A stretch of DNA of 64,000 nt from Nemophila menziesii (GCA_029959085.1 JARWIR010000008.1:2666001-2730000), one strand, 5' to 3'; numbered from the stretch's first letter, positions 1 to 13,157 are shown. Program-made: numbers and translations. The notes: generated from the sequence alone by a model not told the origin.

Positions 1-1354
1 TGTTTCGAGTCGTGGGGACACGTCTCATTTTTGAGTTGGGGGTGTGGGGATTCGTTGTCTCTCATCTCCATTTTTCTGTTTTTAGGTAGAAATTAAAAAT
101 TTTGATACATGAGAATTAGATGTAGAGTGTGTTTAATAGCTTGAAAGTATAAGCTTAGTGAATTAATGATAGTAAGTAGTATGTTTATGAGCTATTTTAT
201 TTGTATGCTTTGAGTATTTGCAGGAAAACACACGTTGATAGTAAAGAATAGATTAGTGAGCAATGCGATAGAAAGTATGTTCAATCTCAGGGAACCTTGA
301 GAAGTGTGTAGGCCGTGAGATCCAAGCTAGTGGACAAAACCATTTGATGAAAGTGCTAAAGGTAAGAAAATAACGAAATTACATAGTGTAGAAAGTGATT
401 AAGGCGGTTCTTTCATATTTGAAGCCACTTGAAGCCTTCTTATACCTTCTCACCTTGTTATTTTGATTTCATATGCTATATCCTTCTCAGCCCCTTCTAG
501 CCTTTCTAAAGCTTTTTATTGAAACACGTTATAAGCCATATCCCTTTAGATTATAGGACTTTTCCATATGACCCGCACTCGAATCGCGATGCATAGACAG
601 TTGTTTTAGAGCTTGAGTTTGGGGTGGTGGTCCACCATTATGGGAATTGTTATTGAGATGGGATTTTTGAGCTTATTAATTGTGCTATGTTCTTTATATT
701 TATGATGATTCACAGATTTTTATTGTAACCCTTTGCCGGGGTAATAGTGAATAAAAAAGAAGCTACGAGCTAAATTTTGCCAACAAGGGCATAAAAAGAA
801 AAAATATATATATGAGAAAAATAGAGTGATATCTCAACATTAAAAAGAGAGTCATAGCTTAAGAAATTGATTTGAAAAGAAAGAAAATATATATATTCGG
901 ACCAGCAAAGTGGAGTTTTTATGTGAACAACTTATGCTTTAATTGGGTTATTGGGGATGCTAGATTGTGCATCAAAGAATTTATTGGGTTGAGTGAGAAA
1001 CGTTTTATGAGAGTAACTCAAGATCTAGGGAGATTTGTTGATGGCTAGTGAGGAGAGAGCCAAAAGCTCACTCTAAATTATCCAAATATACTACCATACC
1101 GTCCCTAAGCCTAAATTACAAGCTTAAAGACCTTTTGATTCTTTGCTATGTAACTGAGAAGTGATTGAGCCATTAGAGAGGAGTTAAGTGGATCTTTGAA
1201 TACTAGTAAAGTTCGATGAACAATCTATAGCTTTCTTGGGGAACTGAGTAAAGTCCCAATCCTTCTTACATTGCGAAACTAATCTGATCTTGAACTCAAG
1301 CCGTGTTGACTGTGGATATGAGAAGTGTACAGGTATGTAGTTTATGAATATTAT
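1..1354 (+). mobile_element. 3' noncoding region of truncated Athila-like Ty3 element (A2)
   Basis: This stretch matches, in opposite orientation, the region between the third ORF and the 3' LTR of element A (about 22286-23640). Shared blocks include the hairpin at 7-26 followed by TTGAGTTGGGGG, the motif TTGAGTTTGGGG at 613-624, TTTGCCGGGG near 734, and the 26-bp block at 1047-1072. No coding frame is seen. The coding part of this element lies to the left of the window. Compared with A, about 150 bp next to the LTR is missing, including the second hairpin and the polypurine tract, so the last bases before the LTR are those found further upstream in A. Confidence 0.85.
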
Positions 1355-2893
1355 TGATGTCGATTCATTTGTGATAGATTTATATTAGGATGAGACATCA
1401 TTTTTAGTGATTTAGAAGTCATAATAGTCGATTTTCTTGAGAAATAGTGCACTTTCCTATTTTGAGTCTTGATTTAGTAAAATAATATTTTTAGAGCATA
1501 TTGGGTTTAATTATTTATTTAGTGTGAAGCTTTAAATATAATTATGAAGATTAATTAGAGTCCAAGTCAAAGACTACAAGATATGGAAAGAGATAAGCAT
1601 GGAAATTGGAGATAAGGAAAGAAAAGCTAAAAACATGGAAAAGGAAAAGCTACCTTAATCCTGAATTTCTGCACCTACGACCACAAATCAGCTTATATCT
1701 CAAAAACGGTGTGGAATTTGGATAAACGGTCAAGAGCAAAGTTGAAGATCTTTCCGAGACGATGAATTTGGTGTACTACGCGTCAAACGGATAAAAATTA
1801 AAGCTGCTAGGACCAAAAGAAAAACGGGCCTGATTGCATGTTTTTAGGGTTACGAATTTGAGTTGGGCTTGGAGTCCATTACTTACCTTTTCCTTCAATA
1901 AAACGAATTAGGTCTTCTAAACACCTATAAATACACCCTTATATCACTTGTAAATCATCATTTCCTCATAGTAATTAGTTCTTAAGGTTTCATTCTTCCA
2001 GTTTATTGTAGAGAGCAAGATGATGTCTTTATTTATTTCTTTTAGTTTATTTCCTTCAGGTATGAACTAAACCTCCCATAGCTTGGGTTTTGCATCATGT
2101 ATAATCTATGAATTCTAATTTCTTTCTATCTAAGTTTCTTTGGGAATTACATGTTTTAATCTGATATTAGCTTCTTACCTTTATATTTGTTTATGTGTTC
2201 TGATTTAATGACTGTTTTCCTTGCTAGTGCACGAGTATAGGATTACCTTAATAGTAGTTAGATGATCACCTTAGATGGGTGTCTAATTATTGAAACACCA
2301 CATAACGTCTAGTGTCGATATTAGTCTTGACAACACTGATTCTAACTAGATAGTTATTAGGGTATGAATTAATCACTATCACCATGTATGGAAATTGATT
2401 GCTTAGGGCCTTAGTAGCGTTTGATAACCCTATTTGAACCAGCCTCATGGTGTGTCCGTAGCCCCCTTAGTCGCTCTCAAGGTCTAAGGTATGGGAATTT
2501 AGAATCCTGACTAAGTATACAAGAGCTAATTATCTCTCTTATTAACTAGATTTAATAGAAAGAATTCGAAGGATTAGTGCATACTAGCAAAACCTAAGCT
2601 ATACTTCTCATCTCATATTCTTCGTATATATTTTATTGTCTTTTATTTTCTTAGTTTAATTAATTAATTTCGAAATCTATTCCTTTTATTTCCTGTCTTT
2701 TAATTAATTATTGCTTACTCGTTCTTGCTACCCATTCGACTAGCACACTAAGTCCCTGAGAACGAACTCAACTTATCAACTAAAACTTGCATACCTCCTG
2801 TAATACTTGCAGTACTGTGCCTGTCTAGGGTGACAGTGCGTAGTTTTCTAGACTTATATTTATCTTATTTTTATCACACCCTAGGCGACACCA
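1355..2893 (+). repeat. 3' LTR of element A2 (family A)
   Basis: It starts TGATGTCGATT and ends GGCGACACCA, and aligns along its length with the reverse complement of the LTRs at 20602-22127 and 41826-43350. A TATA-like CCTATAAATACACCC lies near 1923. The first bases differ from the family start TGATGTCTCC, which fits a deletion or mutation at the LTR edge. Immediately to the right is LINE coding sequence in the middle of ORF2, so this element inserted into the LINE. The matching target duplication would lie outside the window. Confidence 0.88.
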
Positions 2894-5800
2894 CATGCTT
2901 CTACAAAATAAAGGAGAAAAATTAACAAGATTATGAGAACTACTAAGGAATATGGTAACTGGATTGAAACTGAAGGTGAAAATAAACATGAAATTTGTAA
3001 TTATTTCAATAGTATTTTTGACACTATTGGTAATAGAAACTTTAGCCCTATTACTGAATTGATCCAATGTAAAGTTAACAAAACTATGAATGAAAACTTG
3101 GATAAACCTTTGGAAATAAAGGAAATTTTAAAATCCATCAATAAGTTAGGGGCCTATAAGGCACCTGGACCTGATGGTTATCCAGGTTTCTTCTATAAAA
3201 AATATTGGGATATTATAAAGCTGGATGTTATTAAAACCATCAATAATTATTGGTATAATGGGGGTACACTTGATGACTCAAATCATACCTTTATTTCTCT
3301 TATACCTAAGATAAAAAATCCAAACAATATAAAGCATTTTCGCCCTATCAGCTGCTCAAACTTTATTTACAAAATGATAGCTAAATTATTGGTTAATAGA
3401 ATGTAACCTTACATGAATCTTTTGATTGATGAGAACCAATCTGCATTTATACCTGGTAGGCACATCCAAGATAACACTTATATTGCCCATGAAGTCATTA
3501 ATTATGTTAAAGAGAGAAAATATACTAAAACCTTCCATATAGTTGTTAAAGCAGATATACAAAAAGCCTATGAAAATGTGGAATGGGATTGTTTGGAAAA
3601 TATTTTACTAAAAATAGGCTTTAAAAGTAGCTAGGGTAAACTTATGAGATATGTTACCTCGGTTACTTATTCGGTTCTTATTAATGGTAGCCCCCACATA
3701 TTAAACAAGCCTAAAAGAGGGATCAGACAAGGTGATCCCTTATCACCCTTTCTATTCACTATTGTTACTCAAATACTTTATGCACTTATTGAAGATAAGG
3801 TGGATAAGAATCTCATGAAGGGTATTAAAATAGCTAGAAATGCCCCTAGTATTACCCACCTGCTTTTTGCTATAGGTATGAAGCTTAACTATAACCGAAG
3901 TAGAAATTTTTGATGATATTATTAACAAATATGGTTATGCTATTGGTATGAAGCTTAACTATAATAAATGTGGGATTAAATTTAGTACTAATACTCCTGA
4001 TTATATTCAAAACATTTTTGCTAATAAATTTAGTATGAAAATTACCAATAATTTAGGTGATTACTTGAGTCTCCCCACTGAATGGGGAAGATCAAAAGTG
4101 AAGGATATTAATGCTCTTGTGGAAAAAACTCTGAAAAGAACTGAGAATTGGAAGAACTTATATTTATCTAATGTGGGTAAGGACATCCTTATTAAAGTTA
4201 TTTTACTTAGTATGCCTAACTATTATATGTCTTCTTATCTTATACCCAAGAATATTTGTGATTTGATTTCATCACCAATTGCAAGGTTTTGGTAGGGTAG
4301 TAAAGGAAATAAAAAGATACACTAGGGCTCTTGGGAGTCCCTTACTAAGAGCAAGTATAGTGGAGGCCTAGGGTTTAGGGACTTACACCTTATGATGTAG
4401 CTTTACTTAGTAAACAGACATGGAATTTGCTTAATAATAGTGAATACCTCCTCTATAAAGTGCTCAAAGGCAAGTACGTTCCCCATACCTCACTTTATGA
4501 TGCTATAATTTGGAAGTCTCCCTCTTGGGGATGGAGAAGCCTAATAACTGGTAAGGATTTTATTATTAATGATATTAAGTGGAAAGTGGGAAATGGGGAG
4601 AATATATGTCTACATACTCAGTAATGGATAACAATTTGGGATAGGATTACCCCCCCCCCCCCCCCCCCCTCTGATCTCAATATAAAAAAGGTTATAAACC
4701 TAATGTTGAGTAATAAAAGAGGATGAAATATTGAGCTTAATAGTGTTAACTTTACACCTGACATAACAAAACTTATATAGAATACTTTTATACCTCTCTC
4801 AGGTGGTAAAGACATTTATGTCTGGACTAAAGGTAAAATAGGAATTTATGAAGTTAAAAAAGGTTATCAGATATTAAAAAGCAAAGTGAGATAAATTGTA
4901 AATGTAACAATAAAAGGTCTACCTCTCACTATGTAGACCCTAAGATCTGGAAAATTATATTGAATCTTAATATTACCCCTAGAGTTAAAAACTTTATGTG
5001 CAGGGTATTCAAGAATACCCTTCCTACTAATGAAAACCAGTATGAAAAAAAGTTTTAAATACACCTCTTTGTGATATCTGTAATAAATCAACTGAGAATG
5101 TAGAACACTTACTTATGGATTGTGATTTGGTTAAGGCTGTTTGGTATGCCTCACCTCTCAGTTATATACTAGCAACCAGTATTCCAACACCATGGATACT
5201 TGGATGGCTAATATTTATGAAATACACAGAAATAAGAAACTGAATACAAGTATACAGACACTGGAAATTTTCTGCAATATTGCCTGGAAGGTCTGGAAAG
5301 ATAGGAATGATTATAAATATAGCAATATAAGAATTGACCCTGAGATAACAATGAAAAAAGCTATACAAAATTGGAAGGAGTATGAAAGTTCTAACATCCC
5401 TAAGGATGATACTAATGTACTGAAGGGATTAACTGTCCCTATATATGAAAATAACGTAAGGGATACCCCCTCAATTAACTCTGAACAATGAAAATATGAA
5501 AGAAAGGAGAAGTAAATGGGAACCCCCACTTGTGAATATGTTGAAAATTAATAGTGACGCAGCCTTTAATAATAACTTACCTACTATTACTTATGTTCCC
5601 AGGGACCATCTTGGAAATACTAGGAGCTACAATGTGTGGGATATTTCAGCGGACTCTCTTCTCGAGGCGGAGGCATTAGGGGTGCTTGAAGCTTGTCTAC
5701 TAACCCGAGAAACAAAGTGTATGGTGATAGTAGAGAGTAATAGTCTTCTTATTATGCAATCCCTTGAGAGTTGTGTGTAATTTTCTAATCACACTATTTG

Positions 5801-5952
5801 TAATATTATTAGTAGCATCTATATGATCTCAGAACAATGTAAACCATCTTTTAAGTGGTGTAATCGAGGTTGTAATAGGCAGCGAATTGGTTAGCTAAAA
5901 TGTGAGCTTGATCGATGGTTTACATTGAAGACTATTACTCCGAAAAAAAAAA
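2894..5952 (+). pseudogene. Decayed LINE (L1-type) ORF2: reverse transcriptase to RNase H
   Basis: Broken frames at 2933-3406, 3413-3634, 3644-3913, 3948-4295, 4427-4624, 5141-5491 and 5496-5780 read in order through a plant L1-like ORF2. Recognisable are APGPDGYPG, HFRPISCSN, ENQSAFIPGR, KADIQKAYENVEWD and GIRQGDPLSPFLF. A zinc-binding reverse transcriptase segment follows at about 4430-5160, and then an RNase H domain starting INSDAAFN. The catalytic FADD box is gone: the frame jumps from ITHLLFA into a short GMKLNYN segment that occurs twice (about 3877-3900 and 3937-3964). The endonuclease part is not here. It presumably lies left of element A2, which split the LINE. A short A-run near 5943-5952 may be the tail. 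Many stops make it dead. Confidence 0.88.
4650..4669. repeat. Homopolymer run of 20 C
   Basis: Twenty consecutive C residues lie inside the decayed LINE. This is unusual in AT-rich DNA and its length is uncertain in any assembly. Confidence 0.95.
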
Positions 5953-7190
5953 TGTAAGCTTGATGGCAACATATTTAGCCTAAACTTAGATAGCATATTT
6001 TAGAGGATTAGCTGAAATTTTGTATGAAGAGACCGTACCTCGAGTATAGGCTAACTATTTTATTTTAATATTATCGAGGAAAATTTAGAAATAAAGAAAA
6101 AAAAAAGAACAACAACATTTCCTTCCCTTAAAAAGCTGAACGTAACTATTTCTCTCTCACTTTACATCTCAGAACGCAAAATCACATCTACTCCGGAGCT
6201 ACTCTCACGATTCGCACGGCTTAAGGCTGTCGGCTTATCGGCGGCGGCGTCTTTCGGTTTAAGCCGACAGCGTCTTTCGGTTCTCAATACACTCCTCCGG
6301 ATCCGCCTCCACTTCCGCCACCGCTCATGAGTCATGACCCACACGCACCGGCACATAGCTCCTCCATCCCTCCCGATAGGTAATTCGAATTTATAACTCA
6401 CCTTTTTTGCATAATATGGGTTATTTTTCATAGACTTGTACTTTAATTACTTTAAAGAATTATGCTATTTTACAAAATATAGGAACTTGTAATTCGAATT
6501 TATAACTCACATTTTTTTGCATAATATGGGTGTTTTTCCATAATATAGGGATTCAATTATGTTATTGTACAGAATAATATAGGATTTGTAATGTCATTAA
6601 TTCAGAGTATAGGTTAATTTGCTTAACATCGGGACTATAATACATTTGTTTTATAAAAATAGGGACCTATAATGAAAATTTTGTAAAAAACAGGGATTGT
6701 AGTGCAATTAACACACAAAAACTCGGTGGTGCCCCAATAAAAATTCCTTCCTGAACATGTGAGTAATATTAATAAATATAGTTCCTTTAATTGACTTAGT
6801 CGAGAATAATCTAGCCCAGATTTAATGTCATCTTCCACTACCTTTCACCAGTTTGCCAAAGAAGGTTGACTTTCTCGCATTTTCTATAACATACAGTTGT
6901 GCACATGTCTCTGAATATATATGCATATAGGTAATCCGTGCATTAAATAGAAACATAAGAGATAGATTTAAACTAATTGGTCAATTAGTGTAAATAATTA
7001 CGGATAAGAAAAGTTGTTAACAACATAGATTTGATGCTTATTTAGTTTGAATGAGTTATCATTAATATTTCAACTTTTTATATTTTGCACACAGGTCCAG
7101 CTACATAATTAGGAGGTCAATAGGGTCGTTGATCATGTCATTTCAAACCCTTTTTACTGTGTTGGAGTGAATCTGTGAGAGATTTGATGC
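5953..7190. other. Intergenic stretch with a short direct repeat
   Basis: No gene is recognised. A segment of about 42 bp (GTAATTCGAATTTATAACTC and following bases) occurs at 6380-6421 and again at 6489-6531, 109 bp apart. The stretch 6160-6330 is GC-richer than its surroundings and has an open frame on the minus strand, but it looks like no family I know. It could be the 5' end of a lost gene. Confidence 0.5.
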
Positions 7191-7197
7191 GGAACAA

Positions 7198-7768
7198 TTG
7201 TTTCATGCTCAAGTTTCATTAAAGAAATCTCGTGGGGAAGAAGTGTATAACATGAAATTTGGAGGGGAAGTTGAGCACCACTTTAAGCCACTAGAACCTG
7301 GTAATTTCCTTCATTTCATATATTTTTATATTACTTTTTCTTCATTTCCTTCAACTTTTCATATGTTTTTAACTGAGAAATTTTTCGTCTCCACGTCATC
7401 TAGGTTGAGATACCTAAGTTGTGGAGCATTTATCACAATCTTACGGTCTTCAATCAAGTTGAGTACTGTCGTCTTCAGGGGAGTAACTTGTAATGTTGGA
7501 GACAATATGGTTAAGGTGTGCACACCAGCTTCATGGAATAGCTTCATGGAATACAGTTGTAATCTCCAGATTCTCAAGAGATGAACAACTAGATATAAGC
7601 TCTGAAATAGATTCCTCCCACAAATTTATATCAAGATTTGGAAGAGAAACCAAGTTTGGTACATTCAGAGAAGATTGAGCTTTTAAACGAAGATTCTCTA
7701 GTGTCTTAAACAGCATGATGAGTCGGAAGAAGGGAGAGAATATTAATAAGATACGATCAGTGATCATG
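7198..7768 (-). pseudogene. F-box/LRR (FBD-type) protein fragment
   Basis: Two overlapping minus-strand frames (7531-7767, then 7359-7577) read like the leucine-rich repeat part of plant F-box/FBD proteins, which act as substrate receptors of SCF ubiquitin ligases. Diagnostic pieces are [40 protein letters not shown] and [13 protein letters not shown] followed by NFSVKN. The change of frame near 7550 and the missing F-box N-terminus and FBD C-terminus make it a relic. It has no visible promoter or partner. Confidence 0.75.
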
Positions 7769-7769
7769 T

Positions 7770-8714
7770 CATTTCAGTAATTCTCATGGTAAGATTTACT
7801 TGTACAGCCTTTAAAGATCTAATTAGGGTTTATTTTAGCTGAAGACAAGTCATAAATAAAGCTTAACTATTCATTTTTCTATTTTATTCAAGATCAAAGA
7901 TTTATATCATCATCTTCCTGAGTTTCTATGTTAGGAAAATATTAAAATGGATATTCAAGTTGAACTTAAATCTTAGTGTTTTTTTTCTTGTCTTATTCAA
8001 GTTAATTTTAAGTCTTATATCCAAATCAGAATTAGAGATGGAAATATCGGTTGCTCTTTTAGTTTTTTATTTATTCCCGTTATTCTGTTTTTGAGCTAAA
8101 AGAGTTAAAATGTTGTGCAGATAAAGAAGAAAATGTTGTTAGGGGAATTAGCAACTACAGGGCTACATTTAAAGCTGATGATTATGCTTCCAAGTTTAGT
8201 TCAATCTCACATATTTGTTTTAGTGTTAATTAATTATTTCCTTTATAATGATACTGTAAATTAAGATAGTCTTGTTTAGTTCATGAAAATCAGTTAATAT
8301 TTGTGACAGTCATGATTCACTTACAATGCAAGGAATATTATACTTGCAATTGGTCCCATCAATTTATGGTCATATAGATAATACTTGTTACTAAGAAGCT
8401 GAGCTAAGGGATAATCAATGATTCATATGTTGGGACTTTATATATTATCTTTATTCTTGTTGGCTTTAGGCGTGGCATAATTTGGAATATTGTAATTTGT
8501 CCCATTCATGGGGTCCTCTTTATTGATATAATAAAATAAGAATTCTTAATGTTATTTAAGTCAAATTGGAGATTATGTAATTTAGGAGGTGGGTCGTGTG
8601 ACCTCTTTACTTTTGGTCTTTAGGTCCAGCTCAGTCTTGGCCAAGGGAATTGTTGTAAAGGATGAAATCCTTGTGTGTAGAGCTCAATTATTTTAAGAAA
8701 TTTTTATCTATAAT
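7770..8714. other. AT-rich stretch, no gene recognised
   Basis: No coding signal. The part from about 8430 (TGTTGGGACTTTATATATTA) to 8714 abuts the 3' end of the copia pol relic. It may include remains of that element's LTR, since copia LTRs start with TGTTG, but a second LTR copy is not visible. Confidence 0.35.
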
Positions 8715-11602
8715 AACTCTTTGCAAGTTTCAGTTGCAGCGATGTACTCAACCTTGGTAGTTGATAAAGCGATACATTTTTGTAGTTCTGAATGCCATGA
8801 TACGGATTTCCTCATAAAAGTCATCATGTACCTTGATGTAGATTTGTGAGAATACTTAGCCATGTCAGCATCCATTTAACCATCTAACAAAGGTTCCCTA
8901 GAGTCAAAATACAAATACATCGTCAAAGTGTTTCAAAGATACATGAGAATCCATTTAACTGCAAGCCAATGTGCTTTACCTATATTTGATAGGTAACGAC
9001 TTACAACTCTAACGACATATGCTAAGTCAGGTTCCATAGAGATTATTGAATACATCAAGCTACTGATGACTAATACATACAAAACATTACTCATCTCTTC
9101 TTGGTCTTCTTTGCTCGAAAGACATTACTTTGAGCTCAATCTGAAGTGTCCTACAAGTGGAAAACTAGTTGGTTTTGCCTTGTCAATGTTAACCTTTGTA
9201 ACACTTTATCGATGTACCTATCTTGTGATAACCTCAGCTTCTTATTAGTACGATCTCGAGAAATGTTCATAGTCCTCAGCTTCTTATTAGTACGGTCTCG
9301 AGAAATGTTCATACTCAAAATCTGTCTAACTGGTTCTAAATCTTTCATAAAAAAATATGTATTCAAGGCATCTATCTTCGTCGTGTCACGGCCTACTATC
9401 AACATATCATCGACATAAATGATAAGAGTTATGAAATCATTATTGTCATACCTCTTTACGAATAAGAAAATGACCTGTCAAAGTCTTGTTGAACCCATGA
9501 TTTGTCATGAGAGACTCGAGCTTCCTATACCACTGTCGAGGCGCTTGATCCAAGCCATATAGAATCTTCTTCAGTCGACATACCAAGTATTTCTTACACC
9601 TTAACCTGCAATCTCTCGTGTTGATCCATGTAAATCTCCTTCTCTGGGTCACCATGTAGGACAACGATCTTGATATGGAGTTGTTCGATCTCCGAGTCCA
9701 TGCTAGAAACTAAAGCAAGTATAACTAGGCTTGAAGACATTTTTACCGTTGGAGAAAATTGGTCATCATAATTGATTCCCTTCTTCAGACTGAAACCCTT
9801 CACAACTAGTCTCGCCTTGTAGCTCGATTGTGGATCACATAACCTTCAACCTATAAACCCATCTATTCTTCAACGAACACTGCTGTTTTGGCAGAGGGCT
9901 AACTCGAATTTTTGATTCTCGTGCAAGGAACTAATCTCTTCTTGCATGGCTTGTAACCAATCTTGATGTTGGGGATCTGATATAGCTTCCTTGTAGCACT
10001 AGGGCTCCCACTGATCTGTTAGCGTCACATACTCATTTCCTGGTTACCTCATAATATACCATTGGATTCCAGTACCGTACCTTAGGGGTTTCTCAACAGG
10101 TTGATCTGGACCGTCATGAATTATTTCATTATTTACTTCGACTTCTTCATCGATCGTTGGAGGTTGAACTGGGTCCAAGTTCACTGGAATAGTAGAAGCA
10201 TAAGACTTTGGCTTTTCTTATTTTTAAAAGTCTTGTCTTGTATGGTCATCAAAGAAGACACCATCTTTACTTCAAACAATTTTCTTAGCAACAGGATCCC
10301 GTAATCTGTAGCCAAACTCTTTTTGAGGATAACCCAAAAGTATACATTGCTTTGTTTTGCTATCGAACTTCAACCTTCGCCCCTTGGAATATGTACAAAT
10401 AATCTACACCAAACACCTTCAAATGTTTGTAAAAAACGTCTATTTCAGTCCAAACTCCCTCTAGGATATCACCATCCATAGGTACTGAAGGAGAATGATT
10501 GGTTAGATACACTACAGTTCATAGCCTCTCCCCGCAATGACTTTAATAGCTTTACATGAGAAAGCATACTTCAAATTTGATTTGAGTTGGTTCAATTTAT
10601 TATTTCGGCTATACCATTTTGTTGTAGTATCTTTGGGATAGTTCTCGGGCCTTATATTGTGTTCTCGACATTACTCTTCAAAAGTTCCTCAATATTCACC
10701 ACCATTGTCTGGTCAAACAACCTTTATTTTCTAACCAATTTCTCGTTTGACCTTGACATGGAAATTCTTGCATGTCTCGAGAAAACTTGATCCTTGGTCT
10801 TCAGGAGAAAGGCCCACACTTTCCCGGAATGATCATCTATAAATGTCACAAATACTATTTCGCACCACTAAGCAATCTTTTTGTCATCATTATCAAAAGA
10901 TTGGGGATATTATTTTGTCTCGATGAAGGGATTCAATAGAATGCTACACTATGTTGCTTACATGCTAGACAATCGGCACAAGGTTTTTACGAAGTATTCC
11001 TCATATGCTATGTTGTAGATTTCCCCGCCTAGGCGTCAACTCCCCCCTCAGCCGCTTACGCCTAGTTAAAATGCTAGGCGTTTTTGCCTAGCGCCTTAGT
11101 CGCCATGGAATAGGCGCCTAGCCTGTCTAGGCACCGATTAATGCCAAAAAATGGCCGCCTAGGCGTCGATTAATGAAAAACATGCCCGCATAGACCTTTT
11201 TGTTATTTTTCTATTCTTAAGAATTCTTTAGTTGTTATTATAACTCAATTTTTAGTATTATTATTTTTACTATAGTGTTGTTAGATGAATTCTATGACTT
11301 ATATAGTTAAAATTGCTATAATTACTACATTTATATTACTAAAGACACAAAATTACACATCGGGGTTATAAACCGTATAATTCCGCCTAAGCCCCGTGTA
11401 ATCCCGCTTAGGCGCGAGGCCCCAGTCGACCGCCTAGCGCCTGAAACCGAGATCTACAGTTTAGTTCGTATGTAGGAAAAGGTTCTTCCTTGAAAGAATT
11501 TGCAAACCTTTTTCACTCATATGCCCGTGCCACTTATACCATAGCTCGGTATCATCCCTGTAGTATTGACTTCTCTATTTTTGAGCTTTTCTTGCATCAT
11601 AT
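8715..11602 (-). pseudogene. Decayed Ty1/copia pol (GAG-pre-integrase to RNase H)
   Basis: Read on the minus strand from right to left, the order is as follows. A GAG-pre-integrase piece (GHMSEKGLQILS, about 11500) comes first. Scrambled integrase follows at 10100-10950. Then comes reverse transcriptase: GINYDDQFSPTVKM at 9594-9803, and LKKILYGLDQAPRQWY at 9446-9664. A YVDD-downstream part (MLIVGRD, ISRDRTNKK, RYIDKVLQR) lies at 9151-9405. RNase H ends in EYIAATE near 8740. Many stops and frameshifts make it inactive. The piece coding MNISRDRTNKKLR occurs twice in tandem (about 9234-9315). A MITE-like insert splits it at 11014-11458, and the LTR of element C cuts it at 11603. No paired LTRs were found. 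Confidence 0.85.
11014..11458. mobile_element. MITE-like insert rich in GCCTAGGCG
   Basis: A 445-bp GC-rich block interrupts the copia relic. Its ends read TGTAGATTTC and, reversed, TGTAGATCTC, giving a short terminal inverted repeat. The interior has many copies of GCCTAGGCG or TAGGCG in both orientations in its outer parts, around an AT-rich centre, and has no coding capacity. I found no clear target duplication, so the superfamily is open. Confidence 0.5.
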
Positions 11603-13131
11603 TGGTGTCTCCCTATTTCTGATGATCTAATCTTAGTTGGAGACATCATATTTAGTGTTTTAGGAAGTCTTCTAGTCGATTTTCCCATTAAATATTGCAC
11701 TTTCCTATTTTTTGTCTTGATTTAATGATTTATTGTTTTTAGAGCATATTGGGTTTAATTTATTTATTTAGTCTGAAACTTTAAAGATATATAGAAATTA
11801 ATTAGATGTCAAATTAAGTCTAAAGAGATAAAGGAAAGAAGATATACATGGAAATCGGAGATAAAGGAAAGAAAAGATAGATATGGAAAGATAAAGTTGT
11901 CAAGTATCTGAATTTCAGCAGTCACGTCCATAAAAGTGATCATCGCTCAAGATTTGCTTGGAATTTGGAAGAATGGTCTGAATCAAAAGTATAGAGCTTT
12001 CCGAGACGATCAGTTTCGATACACAGAACGTGTAAATCAGAGTTGAAACGGAGAAGTTATGGCCAAAACAAAACAACAACAGATTATTAGCTTTTCTATA
12101 TTTTAGGGTTACGAATTTGAGTTGGGCTTGGAGTCCAAGTTACTTGTCTTCCACTCCAAGAAAACGAATTAGGTCTTCTAAAAACCTATAAATACACCCT
12201 TAAACCTTTGCAAAAAAAATGCTTGCCTCCTATAAGTTATTCCTGAAGTATATATTATTAGAGTCATTTAAGAGAGCAAGATGACAATCATGTCTCATTC
12301 TTTTAGTTTATTTACTTCAGGTATGAACTAATTTTCCCATAGCTTGGGTTTTGCATTATGTACAATCTATGAATTCTATTTTCTTTCTTTCTAAGTTTCT
12401 TTGGGAATTATATGTTTAAAATTGATTCTTGCTACTTAACCATATATTTGATTTATGTGCTTTGATTTATTGTCTGTCTTAAACCTGATCAACTTAGGGC
12501 TTTGATAATAGTAGATAGATGGTCACCCGGAAAGGGTGTCTAATTATTGAAACACCACATAAACGTCTAGTGTAAGGAATTGATCCTGACAACACCAGCC
12601 TAACTAGATAGTCATTAAGGTTTATTTTAATCACCAATCATCATTAGTAGGTCAAACTGCACCTAGGAACCCAGTGGTGCAGGATAACTGTATTTGAGTC
12701 CCCTCGAGATTGTGAGGTTGCCACCCTAGTTCGCTCTCCGGGATAGGGGGAATTTAGAATCCTGACTACTTATCTAAGAGCGATTATCTCCCTTATAAAC
12801 CAAAATTGGTAGAAAGAATTAGAAGGATTAGTGCATACTAGCAAAAGCTATACTCTCTCATCTTATTTCTCTCATATTTAATTATTTGTCTTTACTTTTA
12901 TTTAGATTATCCATTAATCTCTCAATCAATCGTATTTATTTTCTATCTTTTAACTATTAATTGCTACTCTTATTCATTTACTCATCCGTCTAACAAATTT
13001 AAGTCCCTGGGGAACGAATCTTCTTATCATTAAAACTTGCATATGTCATGTAATTTTGCAGTACTGTGCTGGTCTAGGGTTCTTATTTTCATTATTTATT
13101 CTATATTTTTATCACACTCTAGGCGACACCA
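11603..13131 (+). repeat. 5' LTR of Athila-like element C (family A)
   Basis: It begins TGGTGTCTCC and ends GGCGACACCA, and aligns with the LTRs of elements A and A2. A TATA-like CCTATAAATACACCC lies near 12186. It is followed directly by a primer-binding site. The left flank is copia pol. No matching 3' LTR is present in the window. Confidence 0.88.
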
Positions 13132-13157
13132 AGTTTTTGGCGCCGTTGCCGGGGACT
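13132..13157 (+). promoter_or_regulatory. Primer-binding site of element C (tRNA-Asp type)
   Basis: TGGCGCCGTTGCCGGGGA at 13138-13155 matches the complement of the plant tRNA-Asp 3' end as I know it for Athila-type elements. Elements A and B have the same site with one T-to-C change. Confidence 0.85.

Noticed and set aside
6162..6431. Minus-strand frame of 89 codons
   Set aside because: Open only because of a short GC-rich patch. No motif or relative was recognised.
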